Part shown: positions 1 through 10,011 of the stretch, piece by piece
How positions within the stretch are numbered: the stretch's first letter is position 1
How the letters are laid out: each line of letters begins with the position of its first letter
Source of the DNA: Aquimarina sp. RZ0
GTDB taxonomy: Bacteria > Bacteroidota > Bacteroidia > Flavobacteriales > Flavobacteriaceae
Direction of reading: 5' to 3'
Length of the DNA stretch: 64,000 bases
NCBI RefSeq assembly: GCF_008370685.1
Contig: NZ_VTZU01000021.1
Span: 28,441 to 92,440, forward strand
Notes under the pieces: model-generated
Database searches by the model: none
Seen by the model: the letters and a program-made list of their open reading frames with translations, nothing else
Told to the model about the DNA's origin: nothing
Translations under genes and position numbers: made by a program

Positions 1-879
1 TTACGAATTGGAAATTAATAGCTTAAAAAAATTATTATCCCGCAAGCTTTCAAAATGTTTTTCATTTAGCAGTTCTTCTTGTAGGGTATCTGACAATTCT
101 AGTGCCTTTTTTATATCTTTTAATGCTTCGGTTTGTTTATTCAATTTTGCATTGGCACAAGCACGCTGCCAGTATGCAAGAGAATACTCATCATCATATT
201 CAATAGCAGCATTTAAAAGATTCAATGCCCAGCGTATTTCTCCTATTTCTAATAATGCATCAGCCTTATAGGTCATGGCTTCAATGTCATCCGGGTTTAT
301 AGATAAAATTTCATCATATATTGAAATTTTGTCTTCTTCACTTTTTTCTAGCCCAGCTCGCATCCATAAAGAGTGAATCGAATTTGTATTTGTTATGTTT
401 TCTTGCGTTTCTATGATGATTTTCGATCGTTCAGTCATTTTCACCTCAATTTGCTTTAAACGACTTTCATAGTCCACGGTAAGAGTTTCTATTTTCTTTG
501 CCATATCACTCTTTAGGCTCTTTTTTATATCATTCAGAGAACGCCAACCTAACAATACTAGTAATGAAGCTGCCGCTGTTATTATGTAAAAAACATTATT
601 TATTGTACTTGTGGTATAATTAATTGCCCTATCTGATGACTCTAATTTTGCTTCAGAAATTTGTTTTGTAACCTGTGCTCTCAAGCTTTGATTTTCTTGT
701 CTTAAACTTTTTATTTCATCAAGTATATATCTTTCAATTAATGGTTTGTATAGTGGCTGTTCAATTATATCCATTTTAGCTGTACTTTGGGAAAATAAAA
801 TAACTGGCATGTTTAAAAACATGATTGCTAAAAAAAAATTTGAAGTATTAATTTTGACTTCCCTTTTTGTTCTTTTCAT
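1..879 (-). CDS. Membrane-anchored coiled-coil TPR protein
   Basis: A 292-residue protein of unknown specific role. The N-terminus has a hydrophobic signal-like segment (about residues 14-31, ending LFSQS). A charged, coiled-coil-like stretch follows (55-80), then a transmembrane helix (about 95-112, IITAAASLLVLLGW) and a second heptad-rich stretch (115-160). The C-terminal 120 residues form two to three TPR-like helix pairs (SINPDDIEAMTYKADALLEI and following). TPR units usually mediate protein-protein contacts, so an envelope scaffolding role is an inference. It ends within the first three bases of the window, so a downstream partner would lie outside. The start is the ATG before MKRTKREVK; the later Met residues would remove the signal-like segment. 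Confidence 0.7.
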   Translation of the reverse strand: MKRTKREVKINTSNFFLAIMFLNMPVILFSQSTAKMDIIEQPLYKPLIERYILDEIKSLRQENQSLRAQVTKQISEAKLESSDRAINYTTSTINNVFYIITAAASLLVLLGWRSLNDIKKSLKSDMAKKIETLTVDYESRLKQIEVKMTERSKIIIETQENITNTNSIHSLWMRAGLEKSEEDKISIYDEILSINPDDIEAMTYKADALLEIGEIRWALNLLNAAIEYDDEYSLAYWQRACANAKLNKQTEALKDIKKALELSDTLQEELLNEKHFESLRDNNFFKLLISNS

Positions 880-1472
880 TGTAATGCAAGTTTTATATTT
901 ATTGACACATACATTTTCTTTAACTTCTTCTCTTGGACCTAGGTATCAAGTTTTCTTATTTAGTCTATTGTACAATCGCGATGCTAAATTTTCATCCTTC
1001 CTTGTCATATTATTATATTTTAAGTTAATACTAATTATTTAATTTATAGATTAGAAGAACTCGTTTTGAATGTACGTATCCTCTAATCTATATTACATAT
1101 ATGCTTATGTATTACATTATCCATCCCCCGTTTTTTTAAAAAAGACATAATTAAGCTAAAAACAATAATGTAAATCACTATATTTCAACCTCATGACTCT
1201 GGATACATGTGTTTAAGTTTAATAAAGTTATCCAGACATAAAACCTCTCGAAACACTAGTGAAATCAATATATTATGTTTTGACAATAAATTTTCAAGGG
1301 ATAGCTAATTATGTATTACACTGTAAAGACAATTAAAATGCAGATATAACCTAAGAAAGTAGTTTTTTTATGAAATCAAGTTAAATTTTGTAGTTCTTCA
1401 ACAAAGAATTTAAATGAAATAGTTTTAACTTTTTTGATTCTAGTGAAAACATAGTGTTTTTTAATCAATTCA
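880..1472. other. Intergenic region, no gene seen
   Basis: No convincing coding region on either strand. An 11-bp perfect inverted repeat (TATAGATTAGA at 1045-1055 and its complement at 1082-1092, loop about 26 nt) lies upstream of the TPR gene and could be a weak hairpin or operator. The remainder is A+T-rich sequence with no recognisable motif. Confidence 0.4.
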
Positions 1473-1487
1473 GAGTATGTTTAAAAA
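1473..1487. repeat. Terminal inverted repeat of the IS5-type remnant
   Basis: GAGTATGTTTAAAAA lies 10 bp beyond the 3' end of the decayed transposase. It matches both ends of the 155-bp element at 55895-56049 (GAGCATGTTTAAAAA and GAGTATGTTTAAAAA). It is preceded by TCA, which fits the TNA-type target of IS5/IS427-group elements. I could not find the opposite end of the insertion sequence. Confidence 0.6.
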
Positions 1488-1497
1488 TAATTTTTAG

Positions 1498-2110
1498 TTA
1501 TTTTGTGATTCTATTGAGAATCATTTGACAATTTTGCCATAATATCCAAGATTCTTGACTTTCTGTTGTTTTTTCATAGTCTTTGTCAAGCCTTCGGAAT
1601 AAATTAAAGATTCCAAAAGTTCTTTCTGTTACCCATCTCCATTTTAACGGAACAAATCCTTTGGAGGAAGGAGGTGCGGATGAGATCCCGACTTCGAATC
1701 CAGCTATATTTTCTTCTACCCACTTCATAAATGTTTTCTTGTCTATCTGTGATCACATGTCGTTTTCTACCGTTAATTTTTTTATTTCCATCTATTCCTT
1801 TGTCCAGATGTGTAAATGGTCTTGATTTTATCGACTGACTATCAATAGACTTGGCGTCTCTTCTTTTCCTTGTCGTATTCGTTCCATTTTATTCAAGCTA
1901 ACATTCAGCATTTCCAAAGTACCATTGCTTTTCCACTTGCGAAAAAAATAATAAACACTACCCCATTTGGGAAAATTGTCTGGCAGATTACGCCACTGGG
2001 CACCGATGCGTAGTTGCCATATAAGATCGCATCAACAATGTCTCGCAACTTATATTTTCCTTTTTGTTTCACAGCTAGTATTTTTATTCATAATTTCCCG
2101 CTGCTGGGTA
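1498..2110 (-). pseudogene. IS5 family (IS427-like) transposase, decayed
   Basis: A broken transposase spread over several frames of the minus strand. Recognisable pieces, N to C: GKYKLRDIVDAILYG, then after a frameshift IGAQWRNLPDNFPKWGSVYY (the DUF4096-type N-terminal domain), then IDSQSIKSRPFTHLDKG with the first catalytic Asp, GNKKINGRKRHVITD, and finally KGFVPLKWRWVTERTFG with RRLDKDYEKTTES at the C-terminus. The central part between VITD and the C-terminal WVEENIAGF is missing, and at least three frame changes are needed. The element is therefore inactive. Family assignment rests on the [23 protein letters not shown]-type C-terminus known for IS5/IS427. Confidence 0.8.
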
Positions 2111-2297
2111 GTAAGTCGGGGGTAATATGAAACATTTCTCTGGTTTACGACAATGAAGAACACAGCAAAGGAAAATCACGTCAAAAACTATAATTATATT
2201 CTGGAACACGTATAATATGAAAACAACCAATGCAAAATTTCTGAAAGCCTACTATTGCCGGAGATAGTGCCTTTAAAAATTTTATTCAGATTATCTT

Positions 2298-2894
2298 TTA
2301 GCCTCTTGATTGTAAAATATTTACTACATCCTTTAAGGTATAACCTTTTGCTTGCAGTAGGATCAAATAATGGAATAACAAATCTGCACTTTCATTAAGA
2401 AACAATTCTTCGTTATCATCTTTTGCCTCAATCACAACCTCTACCGCTTCTTCTCCTACTTTCTGTGCAATTTTATTCATTCCTTTCCTGAACAATGATG
2501 CTACATAAGATTTCTCATCTTCTTTATTTTCTTTTCTATGCTTAATAACGGCTTCTAAGGTAGATAAAAATCCAAAAGATTGAGTATTTTCTTCATCCCA
2601 ACAGGTATCTGAGCCTTTATGACAAGTAGGCCCGGTAGGGGTTACAGTAATCAGAAGTGTATCTTTATCACAGTCATTTTTTATATCGACCAGATTTAGA
2701 AAATTTCCACTTTCTTCTCCCTTGGTCCATAAACGATTTTTTGTTCTGCTAAAAAATGTTACTTTTTTAGAAGCTATTGTTTTTTGATAGGCATCTTGAT
2801 TCATATACCCAAGCATTAAAACGTTTTTTGTGATAGCATCCTGAATAATTGCGGGTACTAAGCCATCATTATTTTTATTAAAATCTATTTCCAT
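2298..2894 (-). CDS. hisIE: Bifunctional phosphoribosyl-AMP cyclohydrolase / phosphoribosyl-ATP pyrophosphohydrolase
   Basis: Catalyses steps 2 and 3 of histidine synthesis: removal of pyrophosphate from PR-ATP, then opening of the adenine ring of PR-AMP. Residues 1 to about 105 are the HisI cyclohydrolase domain with the zinc/metal motif region DCDKDTLLITVTPTGPTCHK. Residues from about 110 are the HisE pyrophosphatase helical domain, with the EEAVEVVIEAKD metal-binding acidic helix. The 198-residue length is normal for the fused enzyme. It is the last gene of the his operon, 81 bp after hisF. I saw no clear terminator between its stop codon and the IS5 remnant. Confidence 0.97.
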   Translation of the reverse strand: MEIDFNKNNDGLVPAIIQDAITKNVLMLGYMNQDAYQKTIASKKVTFFSRTKNRLWTKGEESGNFLNLVDIKNDCDKDTLLITVTPTGPTCHKGSDTCWDEENTQSFGFLSTLEAVIKHRKENKEDEKSYVASLFRKGMNKIAQKVGEEAVEVVIEAKDDNEELFLNESADLLFHYLILLQAKGYTLKDVVNILQSRG

Positions 2895-2975
2895 ATTATT
2901 CTATATACATCAGCAAACCTAATCCCCACGATAAAAACTAAATCTATAAGTCTGGTAATCTACTGAAGTTTTTTT

Positions 2976-3731
2976 TTATAACCGAACAGGTATTGTATTA
3001 TTTCTCAATTCCTTTTTTAGGACTTTAATGTCTATCTCTTTGAAATGAAATACACTTGCCGCTAATGCTGCGTCTGCTTTTCCTTCTTTAAAACTGTCAA
3101 TAAAATGTTGAATATTACCCGCACCTCCTGATGCAATAATAGGAATATTCAATTCTGAAGATAGCCTGGCCAGTGCTTTATTAGCAAAACCATCTTTGGT
3201 CCCGTCATGATCCATTGAGGTAAATAAAATCTCTCCTGCTCCTCTTCTTTCTACTTCTTTTGCCCAATCAAAAAGACGCAATTCTGTAGGAACTTTACCT
3301 CCAACCAAATGCACTATCCATTCGCCATCTATTTGCTTGGCATCTATGGCAACTGTGATGCATTGACTCCCGAATTTTCCTGCTAGCTCATTAATCAGTT
3401 GTGGGTTCTTTACAGCCGAAGAATTGACAGAAACCTTATCTGCTCCATTTTGCAATAAAATATCAACATCTTCTATGGATGATATTCCGCCACCTACAGT
3501 GAATGGAATATTCACTCTTTCGGCAACTCGCAGCACGAGATTTGCCAAGGTTTTACGTCTTTCTTCTGTTGCAGAAATATCCAAAAAGACCAGTTCATCT
3601 GCTCCAGCCTCAGAATATAACTGGGCTAGTTCTACAGGATCACCTGCATCTCTTAGATCTACAAAATTTACTCCTTTCACAGTTCGACCATTCTTAATGT
3701 CCAGACATGGTATAATTCTTTTCGTTAACAT
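2976..3731 (-). CDS. hisF: Imidazole glycerol phosphate synthase, cyclase subunit
   Basis: The (beta/alpha)8-barrel subunit that uses ammonia from HisH to convert PRFAR to IGP and AICAR. It starts [20 protein letters not shown]. Asp11 and Asp130 (AIDAKQIDG) are the two catalytic acids of the family, and phosphate-binding loops GGGISS and ASGGAGN are present. Length 251 is standard. It is separated from hisA by the DinB-family gene and from that gene by a 160-bp palindromic repeat. Its partner hisH lies further upstream in the same operon. Confidence 0.98.
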   Translation of the reverse strand: MLTKRIIPCLDIKNGRTVKGVNFVDLRDAGDPVELAQLYSEAGADELVFLDISATEERRKTLANLVLRVAERVNIPFTVGGGISSIEDVDILLQNGADKVSVNSSAVKNPQLINELAGKFGSQCITVAIDAKQIDGEWIVHLVGGKVPTELRLFDWAKEVERRGAGEILFTSMDHDGTKDGFANKALARLSSELNIPIIASGGAGNIQHFIDSFKEGKADAALAASVFHFKEIDIKVLKKELRNNTIPVRL

Positions 3732-3793
3732 AAATTACTATTATAAGTATTGGGTACTACATACAAAATCATATACTTACTACTTTATTATTT

Positions 3794-3957
3794 AGTGTCT
3801 GGGTCGGAAATAGACGATTTTCACAATTTGAAAGATTTTTGATGAAATTTAGACTTTATTTTTTGAAGTGGATGCCATAGCATCAGACAATTGAAAATAA
3901 ATCTAAATTTCGCAAAAAGATACAAATTTGATTTTGCTGTATTTCCGACCAAACACT
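3794..3957. mobile_element. Palindromic MITE-like element, family A, copy 1
   Basis: About 160 bp with terminal inverted repeats (left AGTGTCTGGGTCGGAAATA; the right end is the complement of AGTGTTTGGTCGGAAATA). The inner arms also pair: GAAATTTAGACTTTATTTT on the left matches the complement of AAAATAAATCTAAATTTCGC on the right. The whole unit could therefore fold into one long imperfect hairpin. A second copy with the same order of motifs is at 53205-53361. It sits between hisF and the DinB gene and ends just before the stop codon of the latter. It encodes nothing. Non-autonomous transposition is inferred from copy number and structure. Confidence 0.75.
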
Positions 3958-3959
3958 AT

Positions 3960-4469
3960 TTATTCATTTTTTACATTTAGATCCATACCATCATAAAAGC
4001 CCAGGCTTTTATTTTTTAATTGTTTGGTCCAAAATGCTATTTGTCCCGTATGGTATGAATAATGCTCAGCTACGTGAATTGCGATGGCGATTCCAGAAAA
4101 GTTAAAACCTTGTACGTCTCGTTTTCGCATCAACTCATCTACAGATAGTTCATTAATTATTTCTATAGCGGTATACACTGTAGACGTTAATTTGTCTAAA
4201 AGTTGTCTTTTTGTAAAGCCTTTTTTCGTTTCGAATTCAAGATCACGCTCTCTGTTATCTTCTTTTTTTCCTAAAGAAGCAATGGCATATTGAGTAATAT
4301 TTCCGCATAAATGTAATATCAAATTACCTACACTATTAGAAGATTCATTAAATCGTTTCCAGATGTCTTCTTCTGATAATTGCTCAAAACTTATTGAAAT
4401 CATTCTAGAACTTTCATTTAGCCTATAGATGATGTGCTCTTTAAACTCATTACTTATTTCTTCATTCAT
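3960..4469 (-). CDS. DinB-family putative metal-dependent protein
   Basis: A 169-residue four-helix-bundle protein of the DinB/YfiT-like superfamily. Family metal-ligand positions are visible: a His in NLILHLCGN (about residue 53) and the pair in VAEHYSYHTGQIA (about 134 and 138). Superfamily members include thiol-dependent transferases, but the substrate cannot be read here. It lies between hisA (204 bp upstream) and hisF (228 bp downstream) in the same direction, so it probably shares the his transcript. No role in histidine synthesis is known for the family. It may be a cargo gene brought in with the adjacent repeat. Confidence 0.85.
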   Translation of the reverse strand: MNEEISNEFKEHIIYRLNESSRMISISFEQLSEEDIWKRFNESSNSVGNLILHLCGNITQYAIASLGKKEDNRERDLEFETKKGFTKRQLLDKLTSTVYTAIEIINELSVDELMRKRDVQGFNFSGIAIAIHVAEHYSYHTGQIAFWTKQLKNKSLGFYDGMDLNVKNE

Positions 4470-4674
4470 AATTATTATAAATTGAAACCTGATACGTTTT
4501 TAAAAACCTATTATGATTAACCTAGTGAGTGATTTTAAACTTTTGTTAATTCGCTATAAAACCCTCTTTTCGACCCAATTTTCTGCGTTTCTCTACTATG
4601 AACTGCAAAAAACACATCAATTGACTAAAAAAACAACTATTTCTCGCCAGAATCAAAAAAGTTTAAACCATTTC

Positions 4675-5400
4675 CTACATTCCTATAATATAGTGCTCTA
4701 ACTGTTTTAAACCAATTCTATTTTCATAAATAGCCTTACCTATAATAGTTCCCTCACAACCTAAATCAGCAAGTTTTGGCAGTTCATCAAAAGTAGAAAT
4801 TCCACCAGAAGCTATTAATTTAATATCTTTTGTTTTATCCAAAATCTTTTTATATAAATCAAATGAAGGACCTTCTAGCATTCCGTCTTTACTAATATCA
4901 GTACAAATTACATACGCCACTCCTTCTTTTTGATATTCCTGAATAAAAGGAATCAACTCCTGATCACTTTCTTCTTGCCAACCACTTACGGCAATTTTTT
5001 CATGATGGGCATCTGCACCAAGAATAATTTTATCATTTCCGAATTTGGCCAACCAGGATCTGAATATATCAGGGTTTTTTACGGCAATACTTCCTCCAGT
5101 GATTTGATTTGCTCCACAATCAAAAGCGATCTTTAAGTCTTCATCTGTTTTTAAACCTCCTCCAAAATCAATTTTTAAACTTGTTTTTGAAGCAATTAAC
5201 TCTAATACTTTATGATTGACAATATGTTTTGATTTTGCACCATCAAGGTCTACTAAATGTAAATATTGAATCCCGTGATCTTCAAACTCCTTGGCTACTT
5301 CTAATGGGTTTTCATTATATATTTTCTTTGTATCATAATCCCCTTTAGAAAGTCTAACGCATTTTCCTTCTATGATATCTATTGCTGGTATTATTCTCAT
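4675..5400 (-). CDS. hisA: ProFAR isomerase
   Basis: Converts ProFAR to PRFAR, the fourth step of histidine synthesis. A (beta/alpha)8 barrel of 241 residues, paralogous to HisF. Asp8 ([17 protein letters not shown]) and Asp130 ([11 protein letters not shown]) are the general acid/base pair. Phosphate loops FGGGLKT and ASGGIST are intact. It follows hisH after a 158-bp gap. Confidence 0.97.
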   Translation of the reverse strand: MRIIPAIDIIEGKCVRLSKGDYDTKKIYNENPLEVAKEFEDHGIQYLHLVDLDGAKSKHIVNHKVLELIASKTSLKIDFGGGLKTDEDLKIAFDCGANQITGGSIAVKNPDIFRSWLAKFGNDKIILGADAHHEKIAVSGWQEESDQELIPFIQEYQKEGVAYVICTDISKDGMLEGPSFDLYKKILDKTKDIKLIASGGISTFDELPKLADLGCEGTIIGKAIYENRIGLKQLEHYIIGM

Positions 5401-5558
5401 GTGTTAAAAATTGAAATACGAAAATTGAAATTAGAAATATTCAGACTTTATTTTTTTTAGTTATTTTAATTAAACCCACTACAATTCTTTATAATTCATA
5501 AGCTTCTTCTGTTTTGGTTCTTACTTTCATATCCTCCACACCACTCAGTTTTGTTTTT

Positions 5559-6146
5559 CTAGTTTCCAATTTCTAAAAAATTCTTCAAAATTTTCTCACC
5601 AATCACACTACTTTTCTCTGGATGAAACTGGGTTCCGTAAAAATTATCTTTGTGTAATGCTGTAGCATAATCCACACCATAGGTTGTCCTGGCAATAGTA
5701 TCGCTGGTAACAGGTGCATAATAACTATGCACCAGATAGATATAATCTTTCTCCTCTATCCCATCAAACAACGGGGATGATAAGGATTCTATCTGATTCC
5801 AGCCTATTTGAGGCACTTTGACTCCTGCATTAAACTTCTTTACTGCTACATCAAAGATCCCTAATCCTTTGGTATCTCCTTCTTCGGTGTGATTACACAT
5901 CAATTGCATTCCTAAGCAAATCCCTAATACGGGTTGTTTTAGTTCTGGCACAACGATATCCAATCCAGAATCTTTGAGTTTTTTCATAGCACTACTCGCC
6001 TCACCTACTCCTGGGAAAATAACTTTATCGGCTGCTTTAATAACCAAAGGATCATCACTCAATATGGCTTCATATCCTAATCGCTGAATAGCAAATTTTA
6101 TGGATTGAATGTTACCTGCTCCGTAATTTATAATAACTATTCTCAT
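5559..6146 (-). CDS. hisH: Imidazole glycerol phosphate synthase, glutaminase subunit
   Basis: Class I glutamine amidotransferase that supplies ammonia to HisF. The catalytic triad is readable: Cys77 in LGICLGMQ, His175 and Glu177 in FHPEKSS. The oxyanion-loop region PGVGEA is also present. Length 195 is typical. It is separated from hisB by 261 bp that hold a dispersed repeat of family D. The gap is unusually long for this otherwise compact operon. Confidence 0.97.
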   Translation of the reverse strand: MRIVIINYGAGNIQSIKFAIQRLGYEAILSDDPLVIKAADKVIFPGVGEASSAMKKLKDSGLDIVVPELKQPVLGICLGMQLMCNHTEEGDTKGLGIFDVAVKKFNAGVKVPQIGWNQIESLSSPLFDGIEEKDYIYLVHSYYAPVTSDTIARTTYGVDYATALHKDNFYGTQFHPEKSSVIGEKILKNFLEIGN

Positions 6147-6158
6147 CTGTTCTCTTTG

Positions 6159-6253
6159 CTCGATAATCGAGATTTAACTGCTCCGAGGCTTGCCTCGAAA
6201 TCAAAATGCTTTTATCAATAAATCCCTCGTGGGCTTCCCTCGAGGTAGTTTAC
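6159..6253. repeat. Dispersed repeat family D, copy 1
   Basis: About 95 bp beginning with the palindrome CTCGATAATCGAG, followed by ATTTAA, the small hairpin GAGGCTTGCCTC, an AAATCAAAATG segment, a second block CTCGTGGGCTTCCCTCGAG, and ending GTAGTTTAC. Related copies are at 16609-16699, 28071-28168, 31964-32063, 55796-55892 and 56581-56633. It lies between hisB and hisH, transcribed with the operon. Confidence 0.7.
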
Positions 6254-6407
6254 CATTTTTTTGGTTGTCAGATGGTATTCTCCATCCAGACTTTGGTTTC
6301 GGTTAGTATGAATGCTGTTGGCACAGCTTGTTTTATAATCTAAATAACATTATAAATACCGTATTCATTTTAACGACTGTTTTACTTCTAACTTCTATTT
6401 TCCAGTA

Positions 6408-7541
6408 TTATAGAACTCCTTTTGTACTTGGCAAAACCATTTTCTCCGGATCTCGTTTTACAGCGACTTTTATTGCTTTTGCAAATGCTTTGAATATGGC
6501 TTCGATTTTATGATGCTCATTCGTTCCTTCTGCTTTTACATTTAGATTTGCTTTGGCTCCATCCGTAAATGATTTGAAAAAATGATAAAACATCTCTGTA
6601 GGCATCTTACCGATCATTTCTCGTTTAAAATCTGCTTCCCAAACTAACCAGTTACGTCCACCAAAATCAATAGCTACCTGAGCCAAACAGTCATCCATCG
6701 GCAAACAAAAACCATAACGCTCGATCCCTAATTTATTTCCTAAAGCCGAACTAAAAACTTCCCCGAGAGCAATTGCTGTATCTTCTATAGTATGATGTTC
6801 GTCAACCTCTAAATCACCTTTTACTTTAATATCCAGATCCATTTGTCCGTGGCGCGAAATCTGATCCAGCATATGATCAAAAAAGTCTAACCCGGTGCTG
6901 ATATTGCTTATCCCAGTGCCATCAAGGTTTACTTTTATATATATATCCGTTTCATTTGTTTTTCTTGAAATCTCAGCAACTCGTTCTTTCAGCTTTAGAA
7001 ATTCATAAATTTTTTCCCAATCATTACTCTCTATAGCTATATGCGAATCTAATTCATCTCTTTTGATGGTGATTTCTCCGGTTCCCAGGTTTGTATGATC
7101 ATTGATAAAAATGCCTTTGGCTCCAAGATTCTTTGCTAATTCCATATCTGTCAAACGATCTCCAATCACAAAAGAATTTTCTAAGTCATACGCATCAGAG
7201 AAATATTCTGTCAGCAGCCCCGTTCCAGGTTTACGTGTATTCGCATTTTCATGAGGAAATGTTCTATCAAGAAACACTTTATCAAACACAACTCCTTCAT
7301 TCTCAAAAGATTTCAATATAAAATCATGTACCGGCCAAAAGGTATCTTCTGGAAAAACATCTGTTCCTAATCCATCTTGATTAGTAATCATAACTAATTC
7401 ATAATCGAGTTCTTTAGCTATTTTCCCTAAATAGGTAAATGATTTAGGATAAAAAATCATTTTTTCGAAAGCATCGATTTGCTCATCAACAGTTTCTTTG
7501 ATGATCGTTCCATCACGATCTATGAAGAGTACTTTTTTCAT
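6408..7541 (-). CDS. hisB: Bifunctional histidinol-phosphatase / IGP dehydratase
   Basis: Performs steps 6 and 8 of histidine synthesis. Residues 1 to about 165 are the HAD-type phosphatase domain, with the DxD nucleophile pair in [11 protein letters not shown] (Asp8, Asp10). Residues from about 190 are the imidazoleglycerol-phosphate dehydratase domain, with its two metal motifs [15 protein letters not shown] and [13 protein letters not shown]. Length 377 is slightly over the usual 355-375. It is 47 bp downstream of hisC. Confidence 0.97.
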   Translation of the reverse strand: MKKVLFIDRDGTIIKETVDEQIDAFEKMIFYPKSFTYLGKIAKELDYELVMITNQDGLGTDVFPEDTFWPVHDFILKSFENEGVVFDKVFLDRTFPHENANTRKPGTGLLTEYFSDAYDLENSFVIGDRLTDMELAKNLGAKGIFINDHTNLGTGEITIKRDELDSHIAIESNDWEKIYEFLKLKERVAEISRKTNETDIYIKVNLDGTGISNISTGLDFFDHMLDQISRHGQMDLDIKVKGDLEVDEHHTIEDTAIALGEVFSSALGNKLGIERYGFCLPMDDCLAQVAIDFGGRNWLVWEADFKREMIGKMPTEMFYHFFKSFTDGAKANLNVKAEGTNEHHKIEAIFKAFAKAIKVAVKRDPEKMVLPSTKGVL

Positions 7542-7588
7542 TTCTTATTCATTTTTTCTCTAAACCCCAAACATCAGGGGAATGGTAT

Positions 7589-8638
7589 TTACAAGCTTTG
7601 CAATGTGTGTATTAATTTTTTATTTTCTACAGGACTACCTATTGTAAAACGCAATGTATTTTCGCATAGAGGTTGTGTATGTCTGTTTCTAATGACAATC
7701 CCATTATCCAGAAGTTGATTATACCTAAGAGTAGCATCATCGACTTTAACCAATACAAAATTAGCATCCGTTTTATAAATATGCTGAATACACGATATTT
7801 CTGAAAGTGCCTCAATTACCTTTACTCTTTCTTCTAAAATAGTAGTCACTTCTTTTTTTACAGTTTCTTGATCCGAAACTTTTTGTAAGGCTCTTTGCTG
7901 TGTTAACTCATTTACATTATAGGGAGGTTTAATTTTGTTTAGTACTCCTATAATTTCTGGAGATGCATAACAAATCCCCAAACGAATGCCTGCCATGCCA
8001 TATGCTTTTGATAGTGTGTGGGTAACAATAAGATTCGGGAACTCTTTTATGCTATGTATCCAGCTTTTTTGAGAGGAAAAATCAATGTAAGCTTCGTCAA
8101 TTACCACCAATCCTTCAAAACTACGTACGATCTCTATAATTCGCTGATCCGAAAAAGAGTTTCCTGTCGGGTTATTGGGAGAACATAGGAAAATAATTTT
8201 AGTACGGGCATCTATAGCTTTTAGGATCTTACCTGTATCAGGTTCAAAATCAGAATTTAATATTACTTCCCGCTCTTCTATATTATTTATATTTGCCAAT
8301 ACCTTATACATCCCATAGGTAGGTGGTAATGTAATGACATTATCTTCTTTTGGTTCGCAGAAAGCTCTAAATAATAGATCTAGTACTTCATCACTTCCGT
8401 TCCCCAGGAGAATGTTCTTTATATCTACTCCTTTTTGTTCTGCCAGCACCGTTTTTAAGGTTCTTTGCTGCGGATCCGGATATCGATTCACCCCATTTTC
8501 ATAAGGATTCTCATTAGCATCCAGAAAAACCATCTCTGAACCATCAGAAACATACTCATCACGAGCAGAGGAATATGGTTTTAATCCTTTGACATTGTTT
8601 CGGATTAATCGTTGTATATCAAATTTTGTCGTGTTCAT
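7589..8638 (-). CDS. hisC: Histidinol-phosphate aminotransferase
   Basis: PLP-dependent fold-type I aminotransferase that converts imidazole acetol phosphate to histidinol phosphate. The PLP lysine is in HTLSKAYGMAGIRLG (about residue 209). The SPNNPTGN motif and VIDEAYIDF (Asp and Tyr contacting the PLP ring) are present. Length 349 is normal. It follows hisD after 73 bp. Confidence 0.97.
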   Translation of the reverse strand: MNTTKFDIQRLIRNNVKGLKPYSSARDEYVSDGSEMVFLDANENPYENGVNRYPDPQQRTLKTVLAEQKGVDIKNILLGNGSDEVLDLLFRAFCEPKEDNVITLPPTYGMYKVLANINNIEEREVILNSDFEPDTGKILKAIDARTKIIFLCSPNNPTGNSFSDQRIIEIVRSFEGLVVIDEAYIDFSSQKSWIHSIKEFPNLIVTHTLSKAYGMAGIRLGICYASPEIIGVLNKIKPPYNVNELTQQRALQKVSDQETVKKEVTTILEERVKVIEALSEISCIQHIYKTDANFVLVKVDDATLRYNQLLDNGIVIRNRHTQPLCENTLRFTIGSPVENKKLIHTLQSL

Positions 8639-8711
8639 TCATTTTAGATTTTAGCAGTAAAAAATAAAATATCAATCTATCATATCTCTTGATATCAGAT
8701 AGCACTCAATT

Positions 8712-9998
8712 CTATTTCTTTAAACTATCCAATCGTAAGGTCACTGCATTTTTATGTGCTTGTAATCCTTCTGCTTCTGCCATTAATTCTATTGCATTAC
8801 CAATATTTTGTATCCCTTTTGCTGATATTTTTTGAAAAGTCATCGATTTCAGAAAACTATCCAGATTCACACCACTGTATTGCTTTGCATATCCATTTGT
8901 CGGTAATGTATGATTTGTTCCAGAGGCATAATCTCCCGCACTTTCTGGAGTATAATTACCTATAAATACAGAACCTGCGTTACTGATATTATCTATATAA
9001 TAATCTTCGTCTTCTACACAAATAATAAAATGCTCCGGGCCATATTCATTAATTAATGCCAAAGCTTCCTGGTCAGTCTCTACATACATTAGTTTAGAAT
9101 TTGCAATTGCAGCTTCTGCAATTTCTTTTCTTGGCAATGTTTTACATTGTGTATGTACTTCTTTCTCTACAGCATCTATAAGCATTTTTGATGTTGACAC
9201 CAAGATGACCTGGCTATCAACACCGTGCTCAGCCTGACTCAATAGATCTGAGGCAACAAATGAGGCATTTGCGCTATCGTCAGCAACTACCAATAATTCA
9301 CTGGGTCCTGCCGGCATATCAATGGCAACTCCAAATTTTGTGGCTAACTGCTTGGCTACAGTTACAAATTGGTTTCCAGGTCCGAATATCTTATATACCT
9401 GCGGAATTGTTTCTGTGCCAAAGGTCATTCCTGCAATTGCCTGTATCCCTCCAACCTTAAAAATTTTGGTTACTCCACAAAGATTTGCTGCATACAAAAT
9501 AGCAGGATCAATTTTTCCCTGATTATTAGGCGGAGAACATAAAACAACTTCTTTGCATCCAGCTATATTTGCAGGTATTGCAAGCATTAGTATCGTAGAA
9601 AACAATGGAGCTGTACCTCCTGGGATATATAATCCAACTTTCTGAATTGGTCTTTTTTCTTGCCAGCAGGACACTCCTGCAGTAGTATCGACAGAAACTC
9701 TTTCAGTTTTTTGAGCCGTATGAAAATTCTCGATATTAGATTTTGCAAGAAGTATCGCCTCTTTGAGCTCATTACTCACTAATTTCACGGCTTCATTTAT
9801 TTCTGAAGTCGCTACCAAAATTTCACCTAATACTACGTTATCAAATTTTTCTGTATATCTATTAATTGCTATATCTCCATCTTCCTTTACTTCATTAAAA
9901 ATATTCAAAACAATATCTTCGATATCTGCAACTGTTTGCGTGGGTCTCTCCAGGATTTTGGACCAGGTATCCTTCTCTGGCTTATATATCTTCTTCAT
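8712..9998 (-). CDS. hisD: Histidinol dehydrogenase
   Basis: Zinc-dependent NAD enzyme for the last two oxidations, histidinol to histidine. Diagnostic segments: GLYIPGGTAPLFSTILM, GPSELLVVAD, SQAEHGVDSQ (zinc-ligand region), YGPEHFI with the catalytic Glu-His pair, and ASGTNHTLPT with the distal His. Length 428 is normal. It follows hisG after only 13 bp, consistent with tight coupling. Confidence 0.97.
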   Translation of the reverse strand: MKKIYKPEKDTWSKILERPTQTVADIEDIVLNIFNEVKEDGDIAINRYTEKFDNVVLGEILVATSEINEAVKLVSNELKEAILLAKSNIENFHTAQKTERVSVDTTAGVSCWQEKRPIQKVGLYIPGGTAPLFSTILMLAIPANIAGCKEVVLCSPPNNQGKIDPAILYAANLCGVTKIFKVGGIQAIAGMTFGTETIPQVYKIFGPGNQFVTVAKQLATKFGVAIDMPAGPSELLVVADDSANASFVASDLLSQAEHGVDSQVILVSTSKMLIDAVEKEVHTQCKTLPRKEIAEAAIANSKLMYVETDQEALALINEYGPEHFIICVEDEDYYIDNISNAGSVFIGNYTPESAGDYASGTNHTLPTNGYAKQYSGVNLDSFLKSMTFQKISAKGIQNIGNAIELMAEAEGLQAHKNAVTLRLDSLKK

Positions 9999-10011
9999 CG
10001 TATCTTACTTC

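Noticed and set aside
746..1042. 98-codon ORF on the plus strand
   Set aside because: It overlaps the start of the TPR gene in antisense, has no family signature, and its hydrophobic composition is expected from A+T-rich antisense translation.
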